The notes beneath the pieces are model-generated. The model was given only the letters and a program-made list of their open reading frames with translations. It searched no databases and was not told where the DNA came from. From Lewinella sp. 4G2 (GTDB lineage: Bacteria > Bacteroidota > Bacteroidia > Chitinophagales > Saprospiraceae), in NCBI RefSeq assembly GCF_001625015.1, contig NZ_LVWJ02000014.1, forward strand, positions 1,612,001 to 1,676,000: DNA of 64,000 nt. Reading direction: 5' to 3'. Below, piece by piece: positions 21,001 to 28,521 of the stretch (positions within the stretch are counted from its first letter, which is position 1; each line of letters begins with the position of its first letter). A program made the position numbers and the translations under genes.

Positions 21001-23307
21001 GGTATTCTGGTTGGGGACAGTACGTCGATTGGGCTGACCTACACCGGTTTGAGTGCCATTACCCCCGCAGGAACCGGAACGATCATTTCCGCGCGTGGAT
21101 CGGTAACGGACCTGGTGGAGGATGCCGCCGCCCAAACCTTTACCATTGATTCACTGCTGGCCAACGACAGCATTGTCGTAACGGTCACTACCCAAATTGA
21201 CGCTGCTGCGATCGATGCGCCTGAAAGATCGTTCGTTAACCGAGCCGAAATCCAGGAATTCTTTGAGGATGACGCGCGCACGGAAATGGCGGTCGATGAC
21301 GACTCCACTCCGGACAACATCTTCAGCAACGATGGGGGCGGGGAAGTCATGACCCCCTCCGACAATAGTACCGGCGGTGACGGCACCGGCGCGCCCGGCG
21401 ACGAAGACGCTACGACCGACGAAGATGATGCCGACCCCGCATCCGTCCCCGTCTACGATCTGGCGTTGACGAAAGTGCTCGCGGATCCGAATATTGACCC
21501 CGCCATGATCACGGTCGGCCAGGCGATTCCCTTCCAGATCAATGTCTTCAACCAGGGAACGGATACGGTCTTCAACGTAGAAGTGACGGACTACATCCCC
21601 TGTGGTTACACTTTCGATATGGCGGATAACCCCACTTGGACGGGTGTCTTCCCAACCGTTACTACGACGCTTGCCGGCCCATTGGTGCCCGGTGGAGGGG
21701 AGCAAGTAACGATTGTCCTGCGCTTTGCGAGTGACAACTGCGCCGGCGCTAATTCGCTCGTGAACCGGGCGGAGATCAGCAGTTTTGAAGACGCGGATGG
21801 GAATAATCCGGTCGACTTCGACTCGACGCCCGACCAGGATCCAATTAACGACCCCGGTGGCATCGTGAATGACGTGACCGATGACATCGTAACCGGCAAC
21901 GGTAACGCTTTACCTCCAAACAACGACCCGGCTACGGACGAGGACGACAGTGACCCGGCGGGCTTGAACGTGTTCGACCTGGCCATCTTCAAGGTCATCG
22001 ATTCTACGGACGCTGACAATCTCGGTCCCTACTTGATCGGGGATGTCGTGAAGTATAACATCGGCGTTACGGAACAGGGCAACCTGCCGGCAACAAGCGT
22101 CACGATTACGGACCTGGTACCACCTGGCCTGAGTTTTGACCCCAGTTTCGGGATGAATGCCTCCACTCAGGGTGGCGGCACCTGGATGGCGGGCGGCGGC
22201 GATGAAGTAAGCCTGACGATAACGGACTTCTCCAGCCTTTCTACCGCCGGAACCCCTGCTTTGGAAGGTGGGGATACGGCAATCGTATCCATCTGGTTGC
22301 AAGTAGAAATCCCACCCAACGGGGACATTGAAACCAACTACACGAACTTCGCTAACATCGCGGAAGCGAGTTACGAAAGCCCACGAACCCCCGGGACTTT
22401 CATTACCGTCACCGGTGACGGTGATAGTCCCTACGGGCTCGACGCGGGCAACGACCCCAATGAGGAGGACAATGAGACGGAAGGAAATACGCCGACCGAT
22501 GATATTGACAGCCAGGACCCTGCGTTCATTGAGGTTCTCCTCGGTGTAGCCGTAGGGGATACGACCTTTATTGACGTGAACGGTGATGGCCTGCAGGATG
22601 CCGGCGACCTGCCACTAGAAGGTGTAACAGTAACGATCTTCAACGCGGACGGTAGACCAGTAACGGTGGACTTCCTCGGTAACCCTGTCGTGCCCCAGAT
22701 GACGGGTGCAGACGGTAGCTACTTGTTTGTGGACCTCCCTAGTGGAGACTACTACGTAGAGTTTGACCTTTCTACAGCAGTCAACGGTGAATTGTACGAT
22801 TACACCCGGGCGAACGCAGGAGACGATGCGCTCGATTCCGACGTAACCCCGGCTGACCCGATGGACGACGTGGGCAATAGCGACCCGACGGGTGTCATCC
22901 CACCGGGTGATACGGTCCGGACGCTGGACGCCGGAGTTGTTTGTGCCATCCAAGTCACGGTGGCGGATCCCGCTACAATTTGCTCGACCCAACCGATTGA
23001 CCTCACGGCTGGCGCCAGTATCACCCCGACTAGTCTGGGTGGCTTCTGGACGACTACCGGAAGGGGCGTCTTCCGCGATGCCACGGGTGCGGAATTGATG
23101 CCGGACCCAGTTACGGGAGGCTACGCATTCGGGGTAGCGGCGACGTACGCGCCATCTTCAGCCGATGCAATGGCAGGATCGGTAACGTTGACCCTAACGA
23201 CGAATACCCCGCCGGCCGCTTCAACGTGTGAGCCGGTCAGTGCCTCAGTTACCTTTACGGTGTTGAAGGTGGATTGTGGATCGTTATTCTGGGACGGCCA
23301 GGATTAG
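15028..23307 (+). CDS. Giant modular surface protein (SdrD_B, propeller-like and DUF11 repeats), paralogue 1
   Basis: 2,759 residues. After a membrane/signal segment (about 13-30) come beta-rich modules. SdrD_B-type domains begin near residues 307 (GGQVFIDDDLDGELDGNE), 901 (LGNYVWFDLDGDGAQDPCEPP), 1171 (GGNVFNDNNNNGTQDATE), 1787 and 2504. Two propeller-like regions (about 420-905 and 1272-1780) hold phrases such as GIGDIDISDDGNTLYVTNL. Three DUF11 repeats start near 1953, 2142 and 2315. The DxDxDG loops of SdrD_B domains bind calcium in known members. It probably forms a long extracellular stalk or adhesin. It has no recognisable T9SS tail; its last 120 residues match those of the second giant and end VDCGSLFWDGQD. 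Cysteine content is high for a surface protein. Confidence 0.88.
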   Translation: MKQLNHSRFGNRIIYSLVILLAAAGLFAGVLEESVKGGVLELGTELNVSAEPSSMQSLATESARLGGPNLATHAFGEDGENVTVAEEAMCVPLIVLAPTLLVDGICALSTTPLEGLALNVEDTITGGTFTFTTQRIDGATMIADAPVINATSIDGTQFNQGDSVVVTVAYDGTNAMTADGMMACDTTIEYRLIVDNAFCGCDLAIADVQSVCTFSTADQRSTYELTVEVTADAILEGETVNLIVDDVLVASASLTSGSLTFTDVPIDNLPGLDINVKVALDDNPACEFERFIDLVGCSGLCANATGSNVVGGQVFIDDDLDGELDGNETGPGLIRIRIYDCNDNLVLTDFTDGQGNWFVNTLDAGEQYRVEFDTPRNPELESSLSGPDNGSEVQFITVPTPDGDGNIRECGINYGLTNPALYCQDNPLLLTPCYYVGNQNRSSPALIGVYYDEPGGTNPEKFGLLAAEEIGTTWGVAYQRDERKIYLASVVRNYMDYGPFGFEAIYVSDFTDPAGDTGADPTVSAPGRILLETDLGIDLGTDPRSVAITSDGSNPFFDNAYLGVGKAGIGDIDISDDGNTLYVTNLNEAARSLVRIDVSDPDNPTLIDEIAIPNPGCSGTNDFAPWAIKYYQGEVYVGVTCTAEDTGNPADMSATVYRFDGTTFTSIASAPLDYQRGAATYRSNGTFASANWQPWSNTWDPEQLPLPSNPNSRPRRDLVSQPMPILQDIEFGDDGSLYFSIGDRFSFMAAFLQREWGTTGGEVYTPVAAGDLLRFCDEGGTYVVEGSGSCPQPVTDAASQQISAIPVTNEFFDDNYINQFNPRAGHSEALLGGVTTVPGRSQLVTIAFDPIANRGPVNTSGIRFYNNDGSVSKGLVIVPSNAISNNAKGGSLGDLEALCDPGPIELGNYVWFDLDGDGAQDPCEPPVAGVMMKLFRKDDAGVTQLATTTTNALGNYSFVGDGQDNATWSGAGAGARVSSTEQYFIAACGDSFTPGDSTLVVGTTTYCLTVPNTGARNDGDLSDSDFTVMDVGPNQFPAYCTVGDDTRGTNNSFDLGLKPPPCELDFENLTVNCTNDSEFTVSFDLDYDYDNATAAGEQLFIQVNGEEVGDSPYTLIQTAGTISGLSYTSTTPQLGVDVRTFFAINRDCEISRVIDLVACTVPCSDPAGAGQVGGNVFNDNNNNGTQDATEFGQGNVTVKVYDCADMLVCETFSNGDGAWSCDLNPGEEYRVEYSTPLLPNLEESFAGPDNGTSVQFVTGGTCGADYGVLDPGEFCNQQELLLAVSCYESGSLQGSNSGNAAFIAFGADASGTSTAPRQDADLSEVGSTWGGAHIPQTSRVFLGTVLKRHSGIADGLGYLYELDYTDVNSPSLTQSLNLEGVVPQNRPGRALDFGFVCRGQNRCDTLAGRTGIFTDYRLPDDPLDPSVDLDAFDKVGKVGFGDVDYDAASGLLWMVNLFERTLLSMDVSAADPLATINAYEINDAFGIPACPGGEPRPWGLEFDNGLGYLGLVCDAAGSQDISQLETFIMQFDPADPGAGYTTLVRIPIQEENRGKFVDELFYQSGDMNPWVNTLDDLPVDLQDSLAARDGFNGALSFKFPQPIISDIDFTPDGALVVSVLDRNALQFGFLQLTPESGSTSLVNAISYGDLFWLCPRGDGGYRKEADGACNPGQPDVTSPFYQGGNDYFELLAGDGSQDNALGSHIVLNNDGQVVYSVFDPYPPGTDVSGFTFQNNPYINTQGIHYNNLVSGAHEDWYRIVARNDARDDYGKGLGLGDLVALCDAPAIQLGNYVWLDEDEDGIQDACEPPIEGMTVKLYAKPTSPAPAAAPVLLATTTTDANGNYYFAGRDDDQAIWETGVEDTIIAGNQYFIAFCGDDGYNDESNILSVMGQLLCISPTDVVLGGDENPDLIDSDITELMVGNFGVLPAYCTVAGEADTTNHTFDAGFKPVFIYDLALRKELSPGQAPGFRAGDAVSFDVTIVNQGDTTAYGILVGDSTSIGLTYTGLSAITPAGTGTIISARGSVTDLVEDAAAQTFTIDSLLANDSIVVTVTTQIDAAAIDAPERSFVNRAEIQEFFEDDARTEMAVDDDSTPDNIFSNDGGGEVMTPSDNSTGGDGTGAPGDEDATTDEDDADPASVPVYDLALTKVLADPNIDPAMITVGQAIPFQINVFNQGTDTVFNVEVTDYIPCGYTFDMADNPTWTGVFPTVTTTLAGPLVPGGGEQVTIVLRFASDNCAGANSLVNRAEISSFEDADGNNPVDFDSTPDQDPINDPGGIVNDVTDDIVTGNGNALPPNNDPATDEDDSDPAGLNVFDLAIFKVIDSTDADNLGPYLIGDVVKYNIGVTEQGNLPATSVTITDLVPPGLSFDPSFGMNASTQGGGTWMAGGGDEVSLTITDFSSLSTAGTPALEGGDTAIVSIWLQVEIPPNGDIETNYTNFANIAEASYESPRTPGTFITVTGDGDSPYGLDAGNDPNEEDNETEGNTPTDDIDSQDPAFIEVLLGVAVGDTTFIDVNGDGLQDAGDLPLEGVTVTIFNADGRPVTVDFLGNPVVPQMTGADGSYLFVDLPSGDYYVEFDLSTAVNGELYDYTRANAGDDALDSDVTPADPMDDVGNSDPTGVIPPGDTVRTLDAGVVCAIQVTVADPATICSTQPIDLTAGASITPTSLGGFWTTTGRGVFRDATGAELMPDPVTGGYAFGVAATYAPSSADAMAGSVTLTLTTNTPPAASTCEPVSASVTFTVLKVDCGSLFWDGQD
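17935..17951 (-). repeat. 17-bp dispersed motif, copy 6
   Basis: Exact match (Y=C, N=C), antisense in giant 1, encoding GAGAGA. Confidence 0.9.
20500..20516 (+). repeat. 17-bp dispersed motif, copy 7
   Basis: Exact match (Y=C, N=G), in giant 1, encoding APAAAP. Confidence 0.9.
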
Positions 23308-23331
23308 TCATCAACTTTAGGAAAAGTTGGC

Positions 23332-23376
23332 ATCGGGGAGTTAATCGTGATTGCGGTTAGCTCCCCGATTTGTGTT
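23332..23376 (+). terminator. Terminator after giant surface protein 1
   Basis: ATCGGGGAG at 23332-23340 pairs with CTCCCCGAT at 23361-23369 around a loop of about 20 bases with extra TTAA/TTAG pairing; a T-rich tail follows (TTGTGTTT). Confidence 0.75.
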
Positions 23377-23546
23377 TACGGGGCCTCTTATTACTTCGGG
23401 GCGATTTTCATAGTGAGTTCATGTCCCAAGATGAATGCTTGCGATAGCTGAGACCAATTGCGGGTTACGATTGAGTTCCCCATCAGATGTCCTCCCGGGC
23501 GTACGTTTTTAGTAAGTGTGACTTCAACAAATTGCGGCCGCAGAAA

Positions 23547-23775
23547 TTTTTCCACCGGCCAATAAATTGTGTGGAAAGAGTTTTCCACGGCTGTTAAACC
23601 GCATGAATGCTGGATTAATGGAGGGTTTTGGGTGAGTTATTATGAGTTATCCACACCGCTTTTCTCGTTATTAACATATTCTGCACATTTTTCCACAGTG
23701 TGGATAAAATTAGATGCGATGTTAATTACCTGTTTTACAGAAGTTTATGTTATTTCTTCCACAACGTGTGGAAAA
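23547..23775. promoter_or_regulatory. DnaA-box cluster: candidate replication origin or DnaA-controlled nrd regulatory region
   Basis: Two perfect consensus boxes are present, TTATCCACA at 23647-23655 and its reverse complement TGTGGATAA at 23699-23707. Near-consensus boxes are TTTTCCACA (23689-23697), TGTGGAAAA (23767-23775), TCTTCCACA (23755-23763), TGTGGAAAG (23570-23578), TTTTCCACG (23581-23589) and a weaker TTTTTCCACC near 23547. Six of them form three facing pairs with 1-3 bases between (23570/23581, 23689/23699, 23755/23767). The DNA between is AT-rich and could be an unwinding element. DnaA boxes also regulate nrdAB in E. coli, and nrdB starts about 350 bases on, so both readings are open. 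Confidence 0.7.
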
Positions 23776-24121
23776 CTATGCTCGTAATCCCCCGTTAGAG
23801 CACCTACCTTAGCAACCGCACGGAGGGATACAACAAAAATATCCTGTTAATCCCTTTGGGCCGGTTTATTGATACCACTTAGGCTAGGGCGGTGTTTCCT
23901 CGGAAGCGCCGCCTTAGTAAGCCTGGGTACTTCGATGCGGGTACGTATTGTGGTGCCGCGGCTTCAACAAAACACTCACCGTCGGGTCGACTATTCTCGT
24001 TTCCTCTGGCTTTCACCGCCACGAAACGTGCGGGCTTCCGACGGTCATTTATAAGGTTTCCTTCGCTGTAATACCAAGTGCATTTAACCCGATTCTTTCA
24101 TCCCTTTTACACTTAATTATT

Positions 24122-25099
24122 ATGAACGCTAAACACGAACCGATTTTGGCCGAGAACGACGGCCGCTTCGTTCTTTTTCCCATTGAGCACGACGACATCT
24201 GGAAGTATTACAAAGACAACGAAGCCTGTTTCTGGACGGCCGAAGAGATCGATCTTTCCGCCGACCTGAACGACTGGAACAACAAGCTCAACGACAACGA
24301 GCGCCACTTCATTAAGCACGTCCTGGCCTTTTTCGCCGCCTCCGACGGCATCGTCAACGAAAACCTCGCCGAGAACTTCGTAGCGGAGGTGCAATACACG
24401 GAAGCCAAGTTCTTCTACGGCTTCCAGATCATGATGGAGAACATCCACAGCGAGACCTACTCCCTGTTGATCGATACCTACATCAACGACCCCAAGGAAA
24501 AGGACTACCTCTTCAACGCCATCGAAACGATGCCCTGCGTACAGAAGAAAGCCGAGTGGGCCCTGCGCTGGATCGATAACGGCAACTTCGCCGAGCGGAT
24601 CATCGCCTTCGCCGCCGTGGAGGGCATCTTCTTCTCCGGCTCCTTCTGCTCCATCTTCTGGCTCAAGAAGCGTGGCCTCATGCCCGGCCTGACTTTCTCC
24701 AACGAGCTCATCAGCCGCGACGAAGGCATGCACTGCGACTTCGCCTGCCTGATCTATAACAACCACATCGTCCACAAACTGGAGCCCGGCGTAGTCACCG
24801 GTATCATCAAGGACGCCGTGGCCATCGAAAAGGAATTTGTCAGCGATTCCCTGCCCGTCAACCTGATCGGCATGAACTCCGACATGATGTGCCAGTACAT
24901 CGAATTCGTCGCCGACCGCCTGTTGGTAGAGCTGGGCCAGGAAAAGGTGTGGAACGTAGAGAACCCCTTCCCGTGGATGGATATGATCAATCTACAGGGT
25001 AAGACCAACTTCTTTGAGAAGCGCGTTGGGGAGTACCAGAAAGCTGGGGTTACGGCGGATCAGTCGAAGCAGATGTTTTCGCTTGATGAAGACTTTTAG
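24122..25099 (+). CDS. nrdB: Ribonucleotide reductase class Ia small (R2) subunit
   Basis: 325 residues from ATG 24122. It carries the di-iron and radical site of R2: Asp75, Glu106, His109, Glu167, Glu201, His204 and the radical Tyr113 in [16 protein letters not shown]. The sequence is of the eukaryote-like R2 type found in Bacteroidota (for example [21 protein letters not shown] and [11 protein letters not shown]), and ends in SLDEDF, a typical R2 tail that docks on the large subunit. Together with NrdA it makes deoxyribonucleotides in the cytoplasm under aerobic conditions. It is separated from nrdA by a 571-bp insert rather than the usual short gap. The DnaA-box cluster upstream may control it. 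Confidence 0.97.
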   Translation: MNAKHEPILAENDGRFVLFPIEHDDIWKYYKDNEACFWTAEEIDLSADLNDWNNKLNDNERHFIKHVLAFFAASDGIVNENLAENFVAEVQYTEAKFFYGFQIMMENIHSETYSLLIDTYINDPKEKDYLFNAIETMPCVQKKAEWALRWIDNGNFAERIIAFAAVEGIFFSGSFCSIFWLKKRGLMPGLTFSNELISRDEGMHCDFACLIYNNHIVHKLEPGVVTGIIKDAVAIEKEFVSDSLPVNLIGMNSDMMCQYIEFVADRLLVELGQEKVWNVENPFPWMDMINLQGKTNFFEKRVGEYQKAGVTADQSKQMFSLDEDF

Positions 25100-25152
25100 G
25101 ATATGCGATATGCGATTCTCGATATGTGATTCTTGATTTAGCTACCGCACGT
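25100..25152 (+). repeat. Left inverted-repeat arm of the S23 element
   Basis: Built of 7-base units (GATATGC, GATATGC, GATTCTC, GATATGT, GATTCTT, GATTTA-) followed by GCTACCGCACGT. Confidence 0.85.
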
Positions 25153-25155
25153 TAC

Positions 25156-25554
25156 ATGAGCCCGTCAAAATATACTCAGTCCGCTCAATTGGAGACTCGC
25201 CTCGTTGACTTTGCCGTACGCATCGTCCGATTATGCCGAAGCCTTCCAAATGACTTTGCTGGGATTCATTTTGGTAAGCAAATGTTGCGGTCAGGTAGCT
25301 CGCCAGCCTTACACTATGGAGAAGCACGTGGCGCAGAATCAGATAAAGATTTCCGCCATAAATGCAGTATTGCTCTGAAAGAACTCAGAGAAACCTACAT
25401 CAACCTCAAGATTGTCAATCAATCTGGTATTTACTCCGGTGCCCAATTGCTTGATATTCTGGATGAAAACAACCAACTAATCAGCATTTTCGTCAAAACC
25501 GTCAGAACGATGGACGACAGGATTGCAAATTCAAAATTAGATAGGGCGAAATAG
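25156..25554 (+). CDS. Four-helix-bundle protein of the S23 / 23S-rRNA intervening-sequence family
   Basis: 132 residues from ATG 25156; a GTG at 25126 would add 10 residues but lies inside the repeat arm. Family features are LVDFAVRIVRLCRSLPNDFAG near the start, GKQMLRSGSSPALHYGEARGAESDKDFRHKCSIALKELRET in the middle, and a helical tail. Members form pentameric four-helix bundles and are related to Avd, the accessory protein of diversity-generating retroelements that binds nucleic acid; no reverse transcriptase is present here. It is more AT-rich and uses codons less biased than nrdB and nrdA, in line with an acquired gene. Its cellular role is unknown. Confidence 0.88.
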   Translation: MSPSKYTQSAQLETRLVDFAVRIVRLCRSLPNDFAGIHFGKQMLRSGSSPALHYGEARGAESDKDFRHKCSIALKELRETYINLKIVNQSGIYSGAQLLDILDENNQLISIFVKTVRTMDDRIANSKLDRAK

Positions 25555-25574
25555 ATTCAGCTCCGGGGATTTCC

Positions 25575-25618
25575 GACGTGCGGTAGCGCGAACGAAGTGA
25601 GCAGAGACGTGCGGTAGC
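25575..25618 (+). repeat. Direct repeat at the right end of the S23 element
   Basis: GACGTGCGGTAGC occurs at 25575-25587 and again at 25606-25618, with GCGAACGAAGTGAGCAGA between. The second copy is the inverse of the left inner arm. Confidence 0.85.
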
Positions 25619-25659
25619 CAAATCGCATATCGAGAATCGAGAATCGCATATCGCATATC
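25606..25659 (-). repeat. Right inverted-repeat arm of the S23 element
   Basis: Read on the minus strand it gives units GATATGC, GATATGC, GATTCTC, GATTCTC, GATATGC, GATTTG-, then GCTACCGCACGTC. Compared with the left arm the central units are shuffled, while the outer 24 bases match exactly. Confidence 0.85.
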
Positions 25660-25670
25660 AAAGACAGATC

Positions 25671-28202
25671 ATGAAAGTTATTAAAAGATCGGGAAGACCC
25701 GAAGACGTCTCCTTCGACAAAATCACTGCCCGCATCAAAAAGCTATGCTACGGGCTGGATGAAAATTTCGTCGACCACATCAACGTATCCAAAAAAGTTA
25801 TCCAAGGGCTGTACGATGGGGTAACCACCGTCGAGCTCGATAACCTGGCCGCCGAAACGGCCGCGAGTATGAGCACCGTCCACCCGGACTACGCGCAACT
25901 CGCCGCACGGATCGCCATTTCCAACCTGCACAAGGAAACCGACAAGAGTTTCTCTGCAACAATGGAAGGGCTCTACAACTATGTGGACCCCAAGACGGGG
26001 GATGCCGCCGGCCTCATCGGTGACGACACCATGCAGGTGATCCGCGACAACAAGTCCCGCCTCGACGCGGCGATCATCTACGATCGCGATTTTGAGTTCG
26101 ACTACTTCGGGTACAAAACCCTCGAGCGGTCTTACCTGATGCGCATGGACGGCGCCGTCGTGGAGCGCCCCCAGCAGATGCTGATGCGCGTCGCGGTGGG
26201 TATCCACCAGGACGACATCGAATCCGCCATCCAGACCTACCAGTTGATGAGCGAGAAGTGGTTCATCCACGCCACGCCGACGCTGTTCAACTCCGGTACG
26301 CCGAAGCCACAGATGTCCTCCTGCTTCCTGTTGAGCATGACGGATGACTCCATCGAGGGCATTTTCGAAACCCTCCGCCGTTGCGCCAGGATTAGCCAGG
26401 CTGCCGGTGGTATTGGTTTGAGCATCCACAACGTCCGCGCGACGGGCTCCTACATCAAGGGTACGGGTGGTACGTCCAATGGTATCGTTCCGATGCTGAA
26501 GGTCTTTAACGACACGGCGCGGTACGTCGACCAGGGTGGGGGCAAGCGCAAGGGCGCTTTCGCCGTCTACCTCGAGCCGTGGCACGCGGACATCTTCGAT
26601 TTCCTCGACCTCAAGAAGAACCACGGCAAGGAAGAGATGCGCGCCCGCGACCTGTTCTACGCCCTGTGGATGAACGACCTGTTCATGGAGCGCGTCAAGA
26701 ACGACGGCCAGTGGACGCTCTTCGACCCCAACGAAGCGCCCGGCTTGTTTGACGCTTACGGTGGTGAGTTCGAAGCACTCTACCACCAGTACGAAGCGGA
26801 AGGCCGCGGCCGCAAGACCATCAAAGCCCAGGATCTTTGGTTCGCCATCCTCGATTCTCAGATCGAGACCGGCACACCCTACATCCTTTACAAGGACGCG
26901 GCGAACAAAAAGTCCAACCAGAAGAACCTCGGAACGATCCGTTCTTCCAACCTCTGTACGGAGATCATGGAGTACACCAGCCCCGACGAGGTGGCCGTGT
27001 GTAACCTGGCTTCCCTCGCCCTGCCGAAGTACGTCAAGGAGGACAAGACCTACGACTTTGAGCGCCTGATCGAGGTGACGCGCGTCGTTACCCGTAACTT
27101 GAACAAGGTCATCGACCGGAACTACTACCCGATTGAAGAGGCCCGTAACTCCAACATGCGTCACCGCCCAATTGGCCTCGGCGTGCAGGGATTGGCCGAT
27201 GCCTTCATCATGCTGCGGATGCCCTTCGATTCCGACGAGGCGCGGCAGTTGAATAAGGACATCTTCGAAGCGATCTACTTCGCTGCTTGTACCGAATCTA
27301 TCGCCATCGCCAAGCGGGAAGGGCACTACGAGTCCTACCCCGGCTCCCCCGCCAGCAACGGTGAATTGCAATTCGACCTCTGGGGCGTTACCCCTTCCGA
27401 CAAGTACGACTGGGCCGGCCTCAAGGCGGACCTCGCCGAACACGGGATGCGCAACAGCCTCCTCGTCGCCCCCATGCCGACGGCTTCCACCAGCCAAATC
27501 CTGGGCAACAACGAATGTTTCGAGCCCTACAGCTCCAATATGTACACGCGGCGGACGCTCTCCGGAGAGTTCGTGGTCGTCAACAAGCACCTGCTGCACG
27601 ACCTGATCGGCCTCGGCCTGTGGGACAACGCCATGCGCAACCGCCTCATGGCCAGCAACGGGTCCATCCAGGACTTCGACGACGTGCCACAGCACTTGCG
27701 CGACCTCTACAAGACGGTTTGGGAGATCAGCCAGAAAGTGGTTATCAATATGGCCGCCGACCGGGGAGCCTACATCTGCCAGAGCCAGAGCATGAACCTC
27801 TTCGTAGAGAATGTCAACTTCTCCAAGCTCAGCTCGATGCACTTCTACGCCTGGAGCAAGGGCCTCAAAACGGGGATGTACTACCTCCGCACCAAAGCTG
27901 CCCGCGATGCCATCAAGTTCACCGTGGACAAGACGGCCGTCAAGCAACCTAAACTCCAGCAACAGGCTGAAGAGGGGCAGGGCGAAGTCAAGGCCAAATC
28001 CCAACGTAAGGACGCCGATCCTTCCGCTCCGCAGGGTGGTTCTCCCGCCGCCGTGGCCACCGCTTCGATCCCCAGCACCGCACCCGCGGCAGCGCCCGCT
28101 AGCACCGCCGGAGGATTCACCGATCTGAGTGCCGCCGACGTGGAAAACGTAGGGAAAGCGTGTAGCCTGGACGACCCAGACTGTATCGCTTGTAGCGCCT
28201 AA
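25671..28202 (+). CDS. nrdA: Ribonucleotide reductase class Ia large (R1) subunit
   Basis: 843 residues. An N-terminal ATP-cone ([18 protein letters not shown]...) gives allosteric control by ATP/dATP. The catalytic barrel has the redox cysteines in [17 protein letters not shown] (about residue 218) and the thiyl-radical region [11 protein letters not shown] (about 428), and the tyrosine relay in [20 protein letters not shown] flexible linker rich in Ala, Pro and Ser leads to a cysteine-bearing tail, [13 protein letters not shown], which shuttles electrons from thioredoxin or glutaredoxin. The 17-bp motif at 28080-28096 encodes APAAAP inside this linker. It forms the R1R2 complex with NrdB. 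Confidence 0.97.
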   Translation: MKVIKRSGRPEDVSFDKITARIKKLCYGLDENFVDHINVSKKVIQGLYDGVTTVELDNLAAETAASMSTVHPDYAQLAARIAISNLHKETDKSFSATMEGLYNYVDPKTGDAAGLIGDDTMQVIRDNKSRLDAAIIYDRDFEFDYFGYKTLERSYLMRMDGAVVERPQQMLMRVAVGIHQDDIESAIQTYQLMSEKWFIHATPTLFNSGTPKPQMSSCFLLSMTDDSIEGIFETLRRCARISQAAGGIGLSIHNVRATGSYIKGTGGTSNGIVPMLKVFNDTARYVDQGGGKRKGAFAVYLEPWHADIFDFLDLKKNHGKEEMRARDLFYALWMNDLFMERVKNDGQWTLFDPNEAPGLFDAYGGEFEALYHQYEAEGRGRKTIKAQDLWFAILDSQIETGTPYILYKDAANKKSNQKNLGTIRSSNLCTEIMEYTSPDEVAVCNLASLALPKYVKEDKTYDFERLIEVTRVVTRNLNKVIDRNYYPIEEARNSNMRHRPIGLGVQGLADAFIMLRMPFDSDEARQLNKDIFEAIYFAACTESIAIAKREGHYESYPGSPASNGELQFDLWGVTPSDKYDWAGLKADLAEHGMRNSLLVAPMPTASTSQILGNNECFEPYSSNMYTRRTLSGEFVVVNKHLLHDLIGLGLWDNAMRNRLMASNGSIQDFDDVPQHLRDLYKTVWEISQKVVINMAADRGAYICQSQSMNLFVENVNFSKLSSMHFYAWSKGLKTGMYYLRTKAARDAIKFTVDKTAVKQPKLQQQAEEGQGEVKAKSQRKDADPSAPQGGSPAAVATASIPSTAPAAAPASTAGGFTDLSAADVENVGKACSLDDPDCIACSA
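28080..28096 (+). repeat. 17-bp dispersed motif, copy 8
   Basis: Exact match (Y=C, N=G), in the NrdA linker, encoding APAAAP. Confidence 0.9.
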
Positions 28203-28222
28203 TTCTAGCTTCTACAGAGCTT

Positions 28223-28262
28223 ATCGCCCCCGTTGGTTTCATTACCGGCGGGGGCGATTTTG
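28223..28262 (+). terminator. Terminator after nrdA
   Basis: ATCGCCCCCG at 28223-28232 pairs exactly with CGGGGGCGAT at 28249-28258, followed by a short T run. Confidence 0.85.
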
Positions 28263-28317
28263 GTTGTTGCGGGGCCGACGAAGGTTTCATGCTGGCCTTG
28301 AAATGATTCCCACCTGA

Positions 28318-28347
28318 TTGCCACCCGATTAAACTTAGCTATCTTTA
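28318..28347 (+). promoter_or_regulatory. Bacteroidota-type promoter for giant surface protein 2
   Basis: TTG at 28318-28320, a 19-base spacer, then TATCTTTA at 28340-28347 fit the primary-sigma promoter pattern TTG-N19-TAnnTTTG with one mismatch in the last base. A start of transcription near 28354 would leave a leader of about 170 bases. Confidence 0.6.
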
Positions 28348-28373
28348 GTTACCCATAGTTTGTCAATAAAGTG

Positions 28374-28447
28374 CCGGGAGTCTCATGCCCGGCGAACGCA
28401 CGGTCTGATTTAACCTACCCCTACGGTAATTATCCGTGGGGATTTTT
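28374..28447 (+). promoter_or_regulatory. Structured leader with attenuator-like hairpin before giant surface protein 2
   Basis: Two hairpins occupy the leader. The first pairs GCCGGG with CCCGGC (within 28374-28394). The second pairs CCCC-t-ACGG (28418-28426) with CCGTGGGG (28434-28441) and is followed by ATTTTT, which looks like an intrinsic terminator inside a 5' untranslated region. I do not recognise a known riboswitch class. It could be an attenuator, or a second terminator for read-through from nrdA. Confidence 0.45.
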
Positions 28448-28521
28448 AGCTAAACCCGCTAATTGAAACGGACCCCGTATTGTTGCTTGCTGCTTGAATG
28501 AACTTGATCATAATCGTCCCC

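Larger units (their letters stand above)
23308..24121. other. 814-bp gene-free region between giant 1 and nrdB
   Basis: It holds the terminator at 23332-23376 and the DnaA-box cluster at 23547-23775. The stretch 23560-23780 is strongly AT-rich against its surroundings. From 23800 to 24121 I see no gene; an open frame reaching back to 23948 is an extension of nrdB that lacks family similarity. Confidence 0.6.
25100..25659. mobile_element. Inverted-repeat element carrying an S23-type four-helix-bundle gene, lodged between nrdB and nrdA
   Basis: The element begins at the first base after the nrdB stop and ends 11 bases before the nrdA start. Its outermost 24 bases (25100-25123) are the exact reverse complement of 25636-25659. 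Inside these arms 7-bp units continue imperfectly, and an inner GCTACCGCACGT (25141-25152) is the inverse of 25606-25617, so each arm is about 53 bases. Between them lies one gene, 25156-25554. Known intervening sequences in 23S rRNA of Leptospira and Coxiella have the same plan, an S23 gene between complementary ends; finding it in an mRNA operon is unusual. No target-site duplication was seen. Confidence 0.7.

Noticed and set aside
23569-23787. 72-codon frame within the DnaA-box cluster
   Set aside because: Its sequence is dictated by the boxes and AT-rich DNA; composition is not protein-like.
23948-24121. N-terminal extension of NrdB
   Set aside because: The added 58 residues do not resemble any R2 protein; ATG 24122 gives the usual length.
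23547-24121. NrdR-type boxes upstream of nrdB
   Set aside because: No pair of NrdR-like repeats was found; the repeats present fit DnaA boxes better.
25156-25554. Diversity-generating retroelement
   Set aside because: The S23 protein is related to Avd, but no reverse transcriptase, template repeat or variable repeat is present nearby.
25743-28004. Very long open frame (753 codons) on the minus strand opposite nrdA
   Set aside because: It is the mirror of a highly codon-biased, GC-rich gene; nrdA is unmistakable and the antisense product has no recognisable features.
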